DNA of 64,000 nucleotides, from NCBI GenBank assembly GCA_041917255.1, contig JAYRYA010000008.1:1-64000 (forward strand). The letters are read 5' to 3'. Positions within the stretch are counted from its first letter, which is position 1, and every line of letters begins with the position of its first letter. This stretch comes from Zoogloea sp041917255 (lineage in GTDB: Bacteria; Pseudomonadota; Gammaproteobacteria; Burkholderiales; Rhodocyclaceae). The notes beneath the pieces were generated by a model. That model was given only the letters and a program-made list of their open reading frames with translations. It was not told the DNA's origin and searched no databases. Made by a program: the position numbers and the translations under genes. Shown piece after piece: positions 7,695-15,786 of this stretch.

Positions 7695-8540
7695 TCAGGC
7701 CAGGGTGCCGTCCCGGTAATCGGCCAGGGCCTGTTCGATCTCTTCGCGGGTGTTCATCACGAAGGGGCCGTACTGCACCACCGGCTCGCCCAGGGGCCGT
7801 GCGGCCAGGAGCAGGAAGCTCGCGCCGTCGGGGCCGGCGGTGACGGCGATGCGCTCGCCGCCCGAAAGCACGCCGGCCTGGCGAGTGGGCAGCGGACGGG
7901 CGTCGTCGCCCACCCGCAGACTGCCGGCGTAAGGGTAGAGGAAGGCGGTGTGGCTGGCTTCGACCGACTGGGCGAAGGCCGCGCCGGCTTCGAGCCGCAC
8001 GTCGAGGAACAGCGGCGCGGTGGACAGGCCCTGGATCGGGCCCGGCACCGGCGGGACACCGACGCCGTCGAGGGTGCCGGCGACCACCTTGACGCTGCCG
8101 CCGGGGACTGTCACCTCGGGGATTTCCTCGGGCTGGATGTCCCGGTAGCCGGCGGGCTTCATCTTCTCGGCGGCGGGCAGGTTGATCCAGAACTGGAAGC
8201 CGTGGAGGCGACCGCTGTCCTGGAGCGGCATCTCCGAGTGGATGATGCCGCGCCCGGCGGTCATCCACTGGGCGCCGCCGCCGCGCACGTGGCCGGTGTG
8301 GCCGAGGTGGTCGCGGTGCTCGAAATCGCCGGCGAGCATGTAGGTGACGGTCTCGAAGCCCCGGTGTGGGTGGGGCGGGAAGCCGGCGATGTAGTCGTCC
8401 GGGTTGTCCGAGGCGAACTCGTCGAGCATCAGGAAGGGATCGAGGCGCTGGCTGTGGCCGAGGCTGCGCCGCAGCTTGACGCCGGCGCCATCGGACACCG
8501 GAATGGAGGGAATGAGGGTGGTCAGGCTGCGGGTTCGCAT
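7695..8540 (-). CDS. Pirin family protein (cupin, YhhW-like)
   Basis: A 281-residue bicupin of the pirin family. The N-terminal cupin has the metal-binding motif PPHPHRGFETVTYML, with candidate ligands H57 and H59 and H101 in the GRGIIHSEMP strand. The C-terminal domain shows the usual FLLLAARPLGEPVVQYGPFVMNT ending. Bacterial pirins of this type include quercetin dioxygenases; others bind partners and have no known reaction. It lies 14 bases after azoR, so the two genes are probably co-transcribed. Both are divergent from a LysR regulator, a common arrangement for genes induced by quinones or electrophiles. Confidence 0.92.
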   Translation of the reverse strand: MRTRSLTTLIPSIPVSDGAGVKLRRSLGHSQRLDPFLMLDEFASDNPDDYIAGFPPHPHRGFETVTYMLAGDFEHRDHLGHTGHVRGGGAQWMTAGRGIIHSEMPLQDSGRLHGFQFWINLPAAEKMKPAGYRDIQPEEIPEVTVPGGSVKVVAGTLDGVGVPPVPGPIQGLSTAPLFLDVRLEAGAAFAQSVEASHTAFLYPYAGSLRVGDDARPLPTRQAGVLSGGERIAVTAGPDGASFLLLAARPLGEPVVQYGPFVMNTREEIEQALADYRDGTLA

Positions 8541-8554
8541 GGCGGTCTCCGGGT

Positions 8555-9157
8555 TCAGGCGGCCAGTTCGGCGACCTGGGCGTGGGCGGCGGCGAGGGCG
8601 GTGGTCTTGCTTTCCTCACCCATGTTGAGGCCTTCGGCGTACACAAATTCCACGTCGGTGATCCCGATGAAGCCGAGGAAGTCGCGGACGTAGGTGGTCT
8701 GGCTGTCCTTCGGGGTGCCGACATACTTGCCACCGCGGGCGGCGAGCACGGTCGCCTTCTTGCCGGTGAGCAGGCCTTCGGGGCCGGTGGCGGTGTAGCG
8801 GAAGGTGACGCCGGCGCGGGCGATGTGGTCGAAATAGGCTTTGAGCGTGGAAGGCACGCCAAAGTTGTACATGGGCAGCCCGATGACGATCTGGTCGGCC
8901 CGGCGTAGTTCGTCGATCAGTGCATCGGAGAAGGCAATGACGGCCTGCTGTGCGGCGCTGCGCTCTTCGGGCTTGGCCAGGAAGGACAGGAAGCGCTCGG
9001 CGTCCAGGTGGGGCACGGGATTGGCGGCCAGGTCACGGTCGATCACGGTGGTGCCGGGATGGGCGGCCACGAAGGCGGCGACGAAGCGGTCCGCGAGCTG
9101 GCTGGACTGGCCCTGGTTGGAGAACAGGCTGGCGTTGATCTTGAGCAGGGTGGTCAT
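8555..9157 (-). CDS. azoR: FMN-dependent NADH-azoreductase
   Basis: A 200-residue flavodoxin-like NAD(P)H:quinone/azo oxidoreductase. AzoR enzymes use FMN and NADH to reduce azo compounds and quinones by two electrons, which protects cells from thiol and quinone stress. The family segments are present: LLKINASLFSNQGQSS at the N-terminus (phosphate-binding loop), the flavin-binding GLPMYNFGVPSTLKAYFDHI, and FRYTATGPEGLL followed by AARGGKY. The length is normal. The ATG has a GGAG site 8 bases upstream. It is the first gene of the azoR-pirin unit, divergent from the LysR gene across about 100 bases. Confidence 0.93.
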   Translation of the reverse strand: MTTLLKINASLFSNQGQSSQLADRFVAAFVAAHPGTTVIDRDLAANPVPHLDAERFLSFLAKPEERSAAQQAVIAFSDALIDELRRADQIVIGLPMYNFGVPSTLKAYFDHIARAGVTFRYTATGPEGLLTGKKATVLAARGGKYVGTPKDSQTTYVRDFLGFIGITDVEFVYAEGLNMGEESKTTALAAAHAQVAELAA

Positions 9158-9223
9158 TTGGAAGGCTCCGATGTGATTGGGGTGGTTCTATTTAATGATT
9201 TACCGGAGCGATAAAAAAGTAGA

Positions 9224-9240
9224 AGATTTTGCTTAAATCT
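9224..9240. promoter_or_regulatory. Candidate LysR operator between azoR and the LysR gene
   Basis: A 17-base interrupted palindrome, AGATTT then five bases then AAATCT, lies in the AT-rich gap between the divergent azoR and LysR genes. It contains the T-N11-A spacing typical of LysR-family binding sites. It sits 18 bases before the LysR start codon, where autoregulation would be expected. Confidence 0.5.
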
Positions 9241-9257
9241 ATCGAATGGTTTGATGT

Positions 9258-10157
9258 ATGACTGTTACGCCTCATCTCAGCCTGGACCAATGGCGGGCCC
9301 TCATCGCGGTAGTCGAGGCTGGCGGCTATGCCCAGGCGGCCGAGCTGTTGTTCAAGAGCCAGTCGGCCGTCACCTACGCGGTGCAGAAGATCGAGTCCGT
9401 GCTGGGCGTGGAGGCTTTCGAGATCCAGGGTCGCAAGGCGGTGCTCACCCCTACCGGCCACATGCTGTATCGCCGCGCGGTGGCGCTGGTCGCCGAAGCG
9501 GGCGATCTGGAGCAGGCGGCACGCAAGCTGTCGGCAGGCTGGGAAGCCGAGATCGGGCTGGCGGCCGAGGTGTTGTTTCCGCCGGATCTGCTGCTCGACG
9601 CGCTGGGGCGCTTTGGCGCCGAGGCGCCGCGGACGCGGATCGAGGTGATCGAATCGGTGCTCGGTGGCACCGCCGAGGCGCTGCTCGGCGGGCAGGCCGA
9701 CGTGGCGGTCACGCCCCACATTCCGCCGGGTTTTCTCGGCATGCCGTTGCTCGACATGCCACTGCTGGCGGTGGCGTCGCCGGCGCATCCGCTCCACCGG
9801 ATGGAGCGCGAGCTGGGCGAGAAGGATCTGCGCCCGTGGCGCCATCTGCAGGTGCGCGGAACAGGCGCGGTGCGCGACCGGCGTACGACCACGGTGGAGG
9901 TGGAGCAGCGCTGGACCTTTGGCAGCATGGCCATGTCGATTGCCGCCGCCTGCGCCGGCCACGGCTTTGCGTGGTATCCCGAGGCCCATATCCTGCGCGA
10001 GCTGGGGGACGGGCGGCTCAAACCGTTGCCCCTGGGGGGCGCCGAGCTGCGGCGCGTGACGCTGTATCTGGTGATCGCCGATCCGGACGGCGCGGGGCCC
10101 GGTGTGCGCAGGCTGGCGCAGATCCTGACCGAGGTGGCGGCGGGGGCGTCGGGCTAG
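9258..10157 (+). CDS. LysR family transcriptional regulator
   Basis: A 299-residue LysR-type regulator. The winged helix-turn-helix at residues about 8-65 is clear: WRALIAVVEAGGYAQAAELL, then SQSAVTYAVQKIE and RKAVLTPTGHMLY. The remainder is the periplasmic-binding-protein-like effector domain. The gene is divergent from azoR-pirin, so it probably controls those genes and itself. A palindrome fitting a LysR box lies in between. The inducer cannot be read from sequence; quinones or azo compounds would fit the targets. Confidence 0.93.
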   Translation: MTVTPHLSLDQWRALIAVVEAGGYAQAAELLFKSQSAVTYAVQKIESVLGVEAFEIQGRKAVLTPTGHMLYRRAVALVAEAGDLEQAARKLSAGWEAEIGLAAEVLFPPDLLLDALGRFGAEAPRTRIEVIESVLGGTAEALLGGQADVAVTPHIPPGFLGMPLLDMPLLAVASPAHPLHRMERELGEKDLRPWRHLQVRGTGAVRDRRTTTVEVEQRWTFGSMAMSIAAACAGHGFAWYPEAHILRELGDGRLKPLPLGGAELRRVTLYLVIADPDGAGPGVRRLAQILTEVAAGASG

Positions 10158-10221
10158 GGGTGGCCGTGGTCCGCTGTAGGGGAGCACCATCGGTGCGACT
10201 CGCCGGGCCAAATCATCGAGA

Positions 10222-11250
10222 TCAAGACTGTCGTGGTATTGCGGCGCTGATCCGCGCCAGCAGCGCGCAGCCCAGCCAGTAGACGGCGGCGAGGAAGAGC
10301 CAGGCTTCCAGGTAGAAGGGCCGCCATTCCCCGTCGCCGGCGAGGGCCAGGCCGAGGGCGCCGGTGAGTTCGTACAGGCTCACCACGGTGACCAGCGACG
10401 TATCCTTGAACAGCGCGATGGCGCTGTTGGCCAGCGACGGCGCCGTCGCCCGCAGCACCTGGGGCAGCACGATCCAGCGCTGGGTCTGCCACGCGGACAG
10501 CCCCAGCGCGGCGGCGGCGTCCAGCTGGCCGGGGCGGATCGCCTGCAGGCCGCCGCGGATGATCTCCGAGAGGTAAGCCGCGGCGAACAGCACGATGGCG
10601 ATCAGCACCCGCCACAGCATGTCGAGCGCCACGCCGTCCGGAAAGAACAGCGGCAGCATGAAGGACGCCACGAAGAGCGCAGCGATCAGCGGAATCCCCC
10701 GTGCCAGCTCCACCCAGGCGGTGAGCAGGCCGCGCAGTACCGGCAGGTTCGAGCGTCGCCCATAAGCCACCGCGATGCCCAGCGGCAGCGCGCCAGCCAT
10801 GCCGCCAGCGGTGAGGAGCAGAGTGAGCGGCAGACCGCCCCACAGCTCGGTGGGCACCGGGGCGAGGCCGGCAAAGCCACCGCCCAGCAGCGGGATGGCG
10901 ACGACGGGCGGCAAAGCCAGCGCGACCAGCGCCGCGCGTCCGCCGATGCGGCCAAAGGCGACCGTCAGCCAGCTGGTAACGATCAGTCCGGCGGCGGTGA
11001 TGGGTCGCCAGCTTTCTTCGCCCGGATAGCGGCCGAGCAGGATGAAGCGGGCCTTCTCGGCCACCACGCCCCAGCACGCGCCGGTGTGGTCGAGGGCGGT
11101 GCAGGCGGCGGCGTCGGGCCGGAACTCGGCGTTCAGCACCGCCCAGCGCAGCAGCGGCGGCAGCCAGACCAATGCGGCCGCGAGCACGACGAGCGTGAGC
11201 ACGGCGCTGAAGGCGTCGCCGAACAGCCGGCGAAACACGCTGGCCGTCAT
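10222..11250 (-). CDS. aapM: Polar amino-acid ABC transporter permease, AapM-like
   Basis: A 342-residue inner-membrane permease of the general amino-acid uptake type (AapM/BztC/YhdY). It has an N-terminal membrane helix, a periplasmic loop with CTALDHTGACWG, several further helices and the ABC-permease EAA region: YLSEIIRGGLQAIRPGQLDAAAALGLS. The start overlaps the stop of aapQ (ATGA). The usual last gene of this operon, the ATPase aapP, is not downstream; the next gene is the convergent LysR gene. Confidence 0.85.
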   Translation of the reverse strand: MTASVFRRLFGDAFSAVLTLVVLAAALVWLPPLLRWAVLNAEFRPDAAACTALDHTGACWGVVAEKARFILLGRYPGEESWRPITAAGLIVTSWLTVAFGRIGGRAALVALALPPVVAIPLLGGGFAGLAPVPTELWGGLPLTLLLTAGGMAGALPLGIAVAYGRRSNLPVLRGLLTAWVELARGIPLIAALFVASFMLPLFFPDGVALDMLWRVLIAIVLFAAAYLSEIIRGGLQAIRPGQLDAAAALGLSAWQTQRWIVLPQVLRATAPSLANSAIALFKDTSLVTVVSLYELTGALGLALAGDGEWRPFYLEAWLFLAAVYWLGCALLARISAAIPRQS

Positions 11251-12245
11251 GCGACGCCACCTCGCAGGCTGCGTTTTTCCAGCTGATGGCTCACCGCCGC
11301 GCCGACCAGCGACAGCAGCAGATACACCGCGATCACGATACTGAGGCATTCGATGGCGCGGCCGGTCTGGTTGAGGCTGGTGCCGGCCACCGACACCAGA
11401 TCGGGATAGCCGATGGCGACCGCCAGCGAGGCGTTCTTGAACAGGTTGAGGAGCTGGCTGGTGACGGGTGGCAGCGCGGCGCGCCAGGCCTGGGGCAGCA
11501 GCACGAGGCGGAAAGCCTGGCGCGGCGTCATGCCCATCGCCAGGGCGGCGAGGCGCTGGCCCGGCGGCAGGGCTTCGACGGCCGCACGTAGGATCTCGGC
11601 AATGTAGGCAGCGGTGTAGATCATGAGGCCGACCAGCATCGCCAGGTATTCCGGCGTGAGGCGGGCGCCGCCGTCGATGCCGAAGCCGGCAGGCTCGGGA
11701 ATCTCGAAACCGGCCTCGCCCCACCAGGGCAAGGCCAGCCCGGACTTGCTGAGGAACACGCCGGGCGCCAGGCGCAGCGCAGCGTCGGATGCGGGCAGCA
11801 GATCCGTGAGGATGAAATACCACCCCAGCAGCTGGAGCAGCAGCGGGATGTTGCGGAAGGCATTGACGAAGGCGCTGGCGAGGCCGCGCACCAGCGGGTG
11901 CTCGGCGAGCCGCCCGAAGCCCACCAGCACGCCCAGCCCCAGGGCCAGCGCCGCGCCGGGCAGGGCCAGCCGCAAGGTGTTGGCGAGCCCGGCGACGAAG
12001 GCGCGCAGTGTGGAATCGCCGGCATCCACCGCGATGGCGCTTTCGCCCAGGGTGAAGCCAGCGGGCTCGAGCAGGAAGTCGAAGCCACTGCGGATGCCGC
12101 GCTGGGCGAGGTGGCTGGCGGTGGTCGTCACCAGCAGCGCCAGCAGGCCGGCGATGGCGACGACGATCAGCGCCTGGACGGCGACGCGGACTGGGGGTTT
12201 GTGGTGCATGGGTGGCGGTGCGGGCTGCGCGGCCCGCGGAGGCAT
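11247..12245 (-). CDS. aapQ: Polar amino-acid ABC transporter permease, AapQ-like
   Basis: A 332-residue permease and partner of AapM. After a short proline-rich N-terminus there is a membrane helix (VQALIVVAIAGLLALLV), the conserved SGFDFLLEPAGFTLGES loop typical of AapQ/BztB, and the EAA motif region AYIAEILRAAVEALPPGQRLAALALG-like (here AALAMGM). The ATG overlaps the stop of aapJ (TGATG). Both permeases would form the heterodimeric channel for a periplasmic amino-acid binding protein. Confidence 0.87.
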   Translation of the reverse strand: MPPRAAQPAPPPMHHKPPVRVAVQALIVVAIAGLLALLVTTTASHLAQRGIRSGFDFLLEPAGFTLGESAIAVDAGDSTLRAFVAGLANTLRLALPGAALALGLGVLVGFGRLAEHPLVRGLASAFVNAFRNIPLLLQLLGWYFILTDLLPASDAALRLAPGVFLSKSGLALPWWGEAGFEIPEPAGFGIDGGARLTPEYLAMLVGLMIYTAAYIAEILRAAVEALPPGQRLAALAMGMTPRQAFRLVLLPQAWRAALPPVTSQLLNLFKNASLAVAIGYPDLVSVAGTSLNQTGRAIECLSIVIAVYLLLSLVGAAVSHQLEKRSLRGGVA

Positions 12246-13267
12246 CAGCGCAGCGGCAGGCCGTACATCAGGCCGCCCTTGTTCCACTGGGCGTTGAGGC
12301 CACGGGGCAGCTTGAGGGGAGAGCCGGCGCCCACGTTGCGCTCGAAAATTTCGCCGTAGTTGCCGCTGGCCTTGACGGCCCGGGCGGCCCATTCCCGGTC
12401 GAGGCCGAGGTTCTTGCCGAGGTCCTCGCCGACGCCCAGGAAGCGCTGCACCGCCGGATCGGGCGAGGCCTTGAGGGCATCCACCTTGGCCTGGGTGATG
12501 CCCAGCTCTTCGGCTTCGATCAGCGCATTGACCACCCACTTGACGATGGCGAACCACTCGTCGTCGCCCCGGCGTACGGCGGGGCCGAGGGGCTCCTTGG
12601 AGATGATCTCGGGCAGCACCACGTAGTCGTCGGGATTGGGGGCCTCCTTGGTGCGGATGAAGGCCAGCGCCGAGGCGTCGGTGGTGTAGGCCTGGCAGCG
12701 GCCGCTGAAGAAGGCCTTGATGGATGGCTCGAACTTCTCGAAGACGACCGGCTTGACCTTGACGCCCTGGGCACGGAACCAGTCGGCGAGGTTGCGCTCG
12801 GTGGTGGTGCCGGACTGCACGCAGATCTCGGCGTTCTTCAGTTGCTTTGCGCTGGTGACCCTGGATTTCTTTGCCACCAGGAAGCCCTGGCCGTCGTAGT
12901 AGGTGACGCCGGCGAAATGCAGGCCCAGGCCAGCGTCGCGGGTCAGGCTCCAGGTGGTGTTGCGGGAGAGCAGATCGACTTCACCCGACTGCAGCGCGGT
13001 GAAGCGCTGTTGGGAATTGACCGGCACCCAGCGCACCTTGTTCGGGTCGCCCAGCACCGCGGCGGCGATGGCGCGGCACACGTCCACATCCAGCCCGCGC
13101 CACTGGCCCTGGCTGTCTGCGGCGGAGAAGCCGATCACGCCGGTGCTCACGCCGCAGGCGAGCTGACCTTTGGACTTGATGGTGTCGAGGGTCTTGCCGG
13201 CCTGGGCCGGCGTGGCGAGGGTGGCGAGCAGCGCGGCGGCTGCGGCGAAGGTGCGGAGTCGGTGCAT
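12245..13267 (-). CDS. aapJ: Amino-acid ABC transporter periplasmic binding protein, AapJ-like
   Basis: A 340-residue solute-binding protein with a clear signal peptide (residues 1-23, ending AQA). The mature protein starts GKTLDTIKSKGQLACGVSTG, as in AapJ/BztA proteins, followed by GLDVDVCRAIAAAVLGD and DLLSRNTTWSLTRDAGLG. It captures broad-range L-amino acids in the periplasm and delivers them to AapQM. It is the first gene of this three-gene unit. The two cysteines near residues 38 and 64 are usual for the family. Confidence 0.9.
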   Translation of the reverse strand: MHRLRTFAAAAALLATLATPAQAGKTLDTIKSKGQLACGVSTGVIGFSAADSQGQWRGLDVDVCRAIAAAVLGDPNKVRWVPVNSQQRFTALQSGEVDLLSRNTTWSLTRDAGLGLHFAGVTYYDGQGFLVAKKSRVTSAKQLKNAEICVQSGTTTERNLADWFRAQGVKVKPVVFEKFEPSIKAFFSGRCQAYTTDASALAFIRTKEAPNPDDYVVLPEIISKEPLGPAVRRGDDEWFAIVKWVVNALIEAEELGITQAKVDALKASPDPAVQRFLGVGEDLGKNLGLDREWAARAVKASGNYGEIFERNVGAGSPLKLPRGLNAQWNKGGLMYGLPLR

Positions 13268-13348
13268 GGCAGGTGACGCAGAAAGGCCGGAGCCCCGTAG
13301 CTTACGGGCGCGGGGCCGGCGGTGCCAAGCGGCCCGAGGCAGCGGCGA

Positions 13349-13948
13349 TCAGCGCGGGAAGTACATCTTGGCCTTGTCGAGCCTGTACGACCAGGGCAGG
13401 CCGGCGTTCTTCCAGCCATTCACGACGCGTTGGCCGGCCTTCGGGCCGTCCTTGGCGGCGTCGCCCTCGAAGCCTTCCACCACGCTGTAAACGCGGGTGT
13501 AGCCGGCGTTGGTGAGGAGGTCGGCGGCGCGGGCGCTGCGGTCGCCGGAGCGGCAGATGAGGATCACCGGGTCGGCCTTGGTGAGGCCTTTCTCGTTGAG
13601 ACGGCGCTCCGCCTCGGCGGTGAAGTCGCTGTTGGCCATGAGCTGGTACATGTGGCGCCGGTCGTCCCAGTCGGTCATCAGCTCCTGGTGTTCGACGTAG
13701 GGCACCAGGGCGTCGGCGTCGCTGGGCATGCCCACGTACATGGCTTCGGCCCGGGTCCGTACGTCGAGGAACAGGACGCGGGTGGGGTTGCGGGTGTACA
13801 TCTCGTGGGCCTCGGGGGCGGTGAGGTAGAGCTGAAGCCGGCTGCGCTTGATCTCCGGCACGCCGGCCGGGTCTGGCTGGGCGAGGCCGGGCAGCGGCAG
13901 CGCGGCGGCAAACAGCGCGATCATCGCGCCAGCGGCAAAATGTTTCAT
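13349..13948 (-). CDS. Periplasmic rhodanese-domain protein
   Basis: A 199-residue exported protein with a signal peptide (1-23) and one rhodanese domain. The active-site loop is CRSGDRSA, with catalytic C132 and the following Arg and Ser that bind sulfur-containing anions. LFLDVRTRAEAMYVG is the typical N-terminal half. A role in moving sulfane sulfur in the periplasm fits the adjacent sox cluster. It is divergent from a small cytochrome c gene, with only 46 bases between. An AapJ transporter gene follows it on the same strand 81 bases away. Confidence 0.85.
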   Translation of the reverse strand: MKHFAAGAMIALFAAALPLPGLAQPDPAGVPEIKRSRLQLYLTAPEAHEMYTRNPTRVLFLDVRTRAEAMYVGMPSDADALVPYVEHQELMTDWDDRRHMYQLMANSDFTAEAERRLNEKGLTKADPVILICRSGDRSARAADLLTNAGYTRVYSVVEGFEGDAAKDGPKAGQRVVNGWKNAGLPWSYRLDKAKMYFPR

Positions 13949-13994
13949 ACTTCCTCCATGGATATCATCCGATCAACCTCCGGGGAGGCAGACC

Positions 13995-14297
13995 ATGACT
14001 GCAATGCGATTCCTGACGCTGACAGCCGGCCTTGTGATGGCGGCGGGTGCCTGGGCCGGCGATCCGGCCGCGGGCGAAAAGCTGGTGACTGACAAGAACT
14101 GTGCGGCCTGCCATCAGCGCCTGATCGGCGGCGATGGCTCGAAGCTCTATCTGCGCTCCGACCGCAAGGTGAAGACCTTGCCGCAGCTTCACGCCCAGGT
14201 GAGCTATTGCGCCACGCAACTCAAAACCGGCTGGTTTCCCGAGGATGAGGACGACGTGGTTGCCTGGCTCAATCACCGCTATTACCAGTTCAAGTAA
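13995..14297 (+). CDS. Small monoheme c-type cytochrome
   Basis: A 100-residue exported cytochrome c. The start at 13995 is supported by GGGGAGG upstream and gives a proper signal peptide (1-21, ending AWAG). The heme site CAACH follows at about residues 34-38. The mature protein contains no methionine, so the sixth heme ligand cannot be Met; H residues in QLHAQ or LNHRYY are alternatives. A third cysteine occurs in VSYCATQL. It sits alone on the plus strand between a rhodanese and the sox genes and may carry electrons from sulfur oxidation. The partner is not known. Confidence 0.85.
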   Translation: MTAMRFLTLTAGLVMAAGAWAGDPAAGEKLVTDKNCAACHQRLIGGDGSKLYLRSDRKVKTLPQLHAQVSYCATQLKTGWFPEDEDDVVAWLNHRYYQFK

Positions 14298-14303
14298 CTC
14301 GCC

Positions 14304-14771
14304 TCAGCGGGTGGCTGCGCTGGCGTCGAGCCCGTGCAGCACCCGCTTCTCAAGATAGCCGCCATAGAGCCCCACGCTGTCACCGCCCAGCAGCGCCTCG
14401 GCGCGCATCTGCCCACCCTTGTCGAGAAACAGCACCGTTGGCGCGAACTTTACGCCGTAGCGGCGGGCCACATCGGCATGTCGTGTGGGCGTGCCATCGA
14501 AATCGGTGATCGCCCGCGGGCTGCCGATGGAGATTTCGCGGATGCGCACCCGCTCGCGAAAGCGCGGGTCGTCGGGCAGGGCCGGCAGGTAGGCGTCGCG
14601 GATCGCCACGCAGTAGGGGCAGTCGGGCAGGCTGAAGAGCACGACGTAGAGCACGTCCGGCCGGGCGGCGGGGTCGTGGAGGCGGGCGTCGAGCGGGCCT
14701 TTGGCGTGCGCCGGCCGGCCGACCAGGCAGAGGCTGGCGGTGAGGATCAGGGCAAGCAGGCCGGCGCGCAT
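14304..14771 (-). CDS. soxW: Periplasmic thioredoxin-like protein, SoxW-like
   Basis: A 155-residue exported thioredoxin-fold protein. It has a signal peptide (1-23, ending AHA) and the redox motif CPYC at residues 51-54 after VVLFSLPD. The cis-Pro loop lies in KFAPTVLFLDKGG. SoxW proteins of Sox clusters are periplasmic thioredoxins that keep SoxYZ or other Sox components in the right thiol state. It is the last gene of the minus-strand sox series, 20 bases after the SoxH-like gene. The symbol is given for position and type; other periplasmic thioredoxins look similar. Confidence 0.72.
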   Translation of the reverse strand: MRAGLLALILTASLCLVGRPAHAKGPLDARLHDPAARPDVLYVVLFSLPDCPYCVAIRDAYLPALPDDPRFRERVRIREISIGSPRAITDFDGTPTRHADVARRYGVKFAPTVLFLDKGGQMRAEALLGGDSVGLYGGYLEKRVLHGLDASAATR

Positions 14772-14791
14772 CGGGTTGGTGGGTAAGGGAT

Positions 14792-15754
14792 CTAGCGGGC
14801 GAGGGATTCGCGCTCCAGGGTGAGATAGGTGCCGTAGGCGTTGATGCGGTTGGCTGCCTCGAAGGCGGGCAGCTTGCTGAAGCGCCGCCAGTCGGTGCGG
14901 GCGTAGGCTTCGTCGAAGGGGAGCATCTCGTCCACCGCCTTGCCCATCTGTTCGCGCAGGTAGGTGAGGTAGTCGCGGGTAAGGGCGAGGTCGGCGGCGG
15001 CGTCCTTCGAGTAGTGGCCGTGGCCGGTGACGAGGATTCTGGGTTTGAGTGCGGCGAGACGCTCGGTGGCGGCCAGCCAGCGGCGGCTGTCGGCGTTGCC
15101 CACGAAGGGCACCCGGCCGGCGAACATCAGGTCGCCACAGAACACCACGCCGTCTTCCTCGACGCTGACCATAAGATCCTCGGCCGAATGGGCCGGGCCC
15201 AGGTAGGTGACGCGAAAGTGCAGGCCGCCTTCCTGGAAGTCCACATCGCCGGAAAGCCAGCGGTCGGGCTGGACGAGGCGGGTGGAATCGTCCACCCACG
15301 GGAAGAGATCCTGCCGTCGCTGGGCGAGCCGGGCGTCGGCCTCGCCACTGGTGAAGTAATCCCGCCCGGCCTGATGGGCCCACACTTCGGCGCCGGCGGC
15401 CTTGAAGGCTGGCAGGCCGTAAAAGTGGTCGGCGTGGTAGTGGGTGACGATGAGGTGGCGGATCGGCTTGTCGCTGATCTGGCGGATCGCCGCGAGGAAC
15501 GCCTCGCCGAGCGCTGGCGTGCCCAGGGCGTCGATGACCACCACGCTGTTTCCGGTCACCACGAAGCCGGCGTTGCTGTTGAAGCCCTGATTGGCCGACG
15601 AGGCCATGCCCGAGTCGCCCTGCACATACCACGCGTGCTCGGAGACCTGGATGGGCTTCAGTTCGGCCGCCACGGCCAGCCCGGCGAGCAGCGGGACAAG
15701 GACGGCGACGATGCTCCGCAGCCATGCGGGGAGGGATGCGTTGCAGCGGCTCAT
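14792..15754 (-). CDS. soxH: SoxH-like MBL-fold metallo-hydrolase
   Basis: A 320-residue exported metallo-beta-lactamase-fold protein with a signal peptide (1-30, ending VAA). The dinuclear zinc motif HYHADH lies at about residues 105-110, and more ligands occur in LGPAHSAEDLMV, VFCGDLMF and VTGHGHY. Proteins of this type occur as SoxH in sox clusters and as accessory hydrolases next to quinoprotein dehydrogenases. The substrate is unknown; a thioester or sulfane-type bond has been suggested for SoxH. It lies 32 bases after soxB. An unbroken reading frame runs far upstream of this gene, but the signal peptide fixes the start. Confidence 0.8.
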   Translation of the reverse strand: MSRCNASLPAWLRSIVAVLVPLLAGLAVAAELKPIQVSEHAWYVQGDSGMASSANQGFNSNAGFVVTGNSVVVIDALGTPALGEAFLAAIRQISDKPIRHLIVTHYHADHFYGLPAFKAAGAEVWAHQAGRDYFTSGEADARLAQRRQDLFPWVDDSTRLVQPDRWLSGDVDFQEGGLHFRVTYLGPAHSAEDLMVSVEEDGVVFCGDLMFAGRVPFVGNADSRRWLAATERLAALKPRILVTGHGHYSKDAAADLALTRDYLTYLREQMGKAVDEMLPFDEAYARTDWRRFSKLPAFEAANRINAYGTYLTLERESLAR

Positions 15755-15786
15755 CGTCGTCTCCTTGATCGGGTTGGCGCTGGCCT

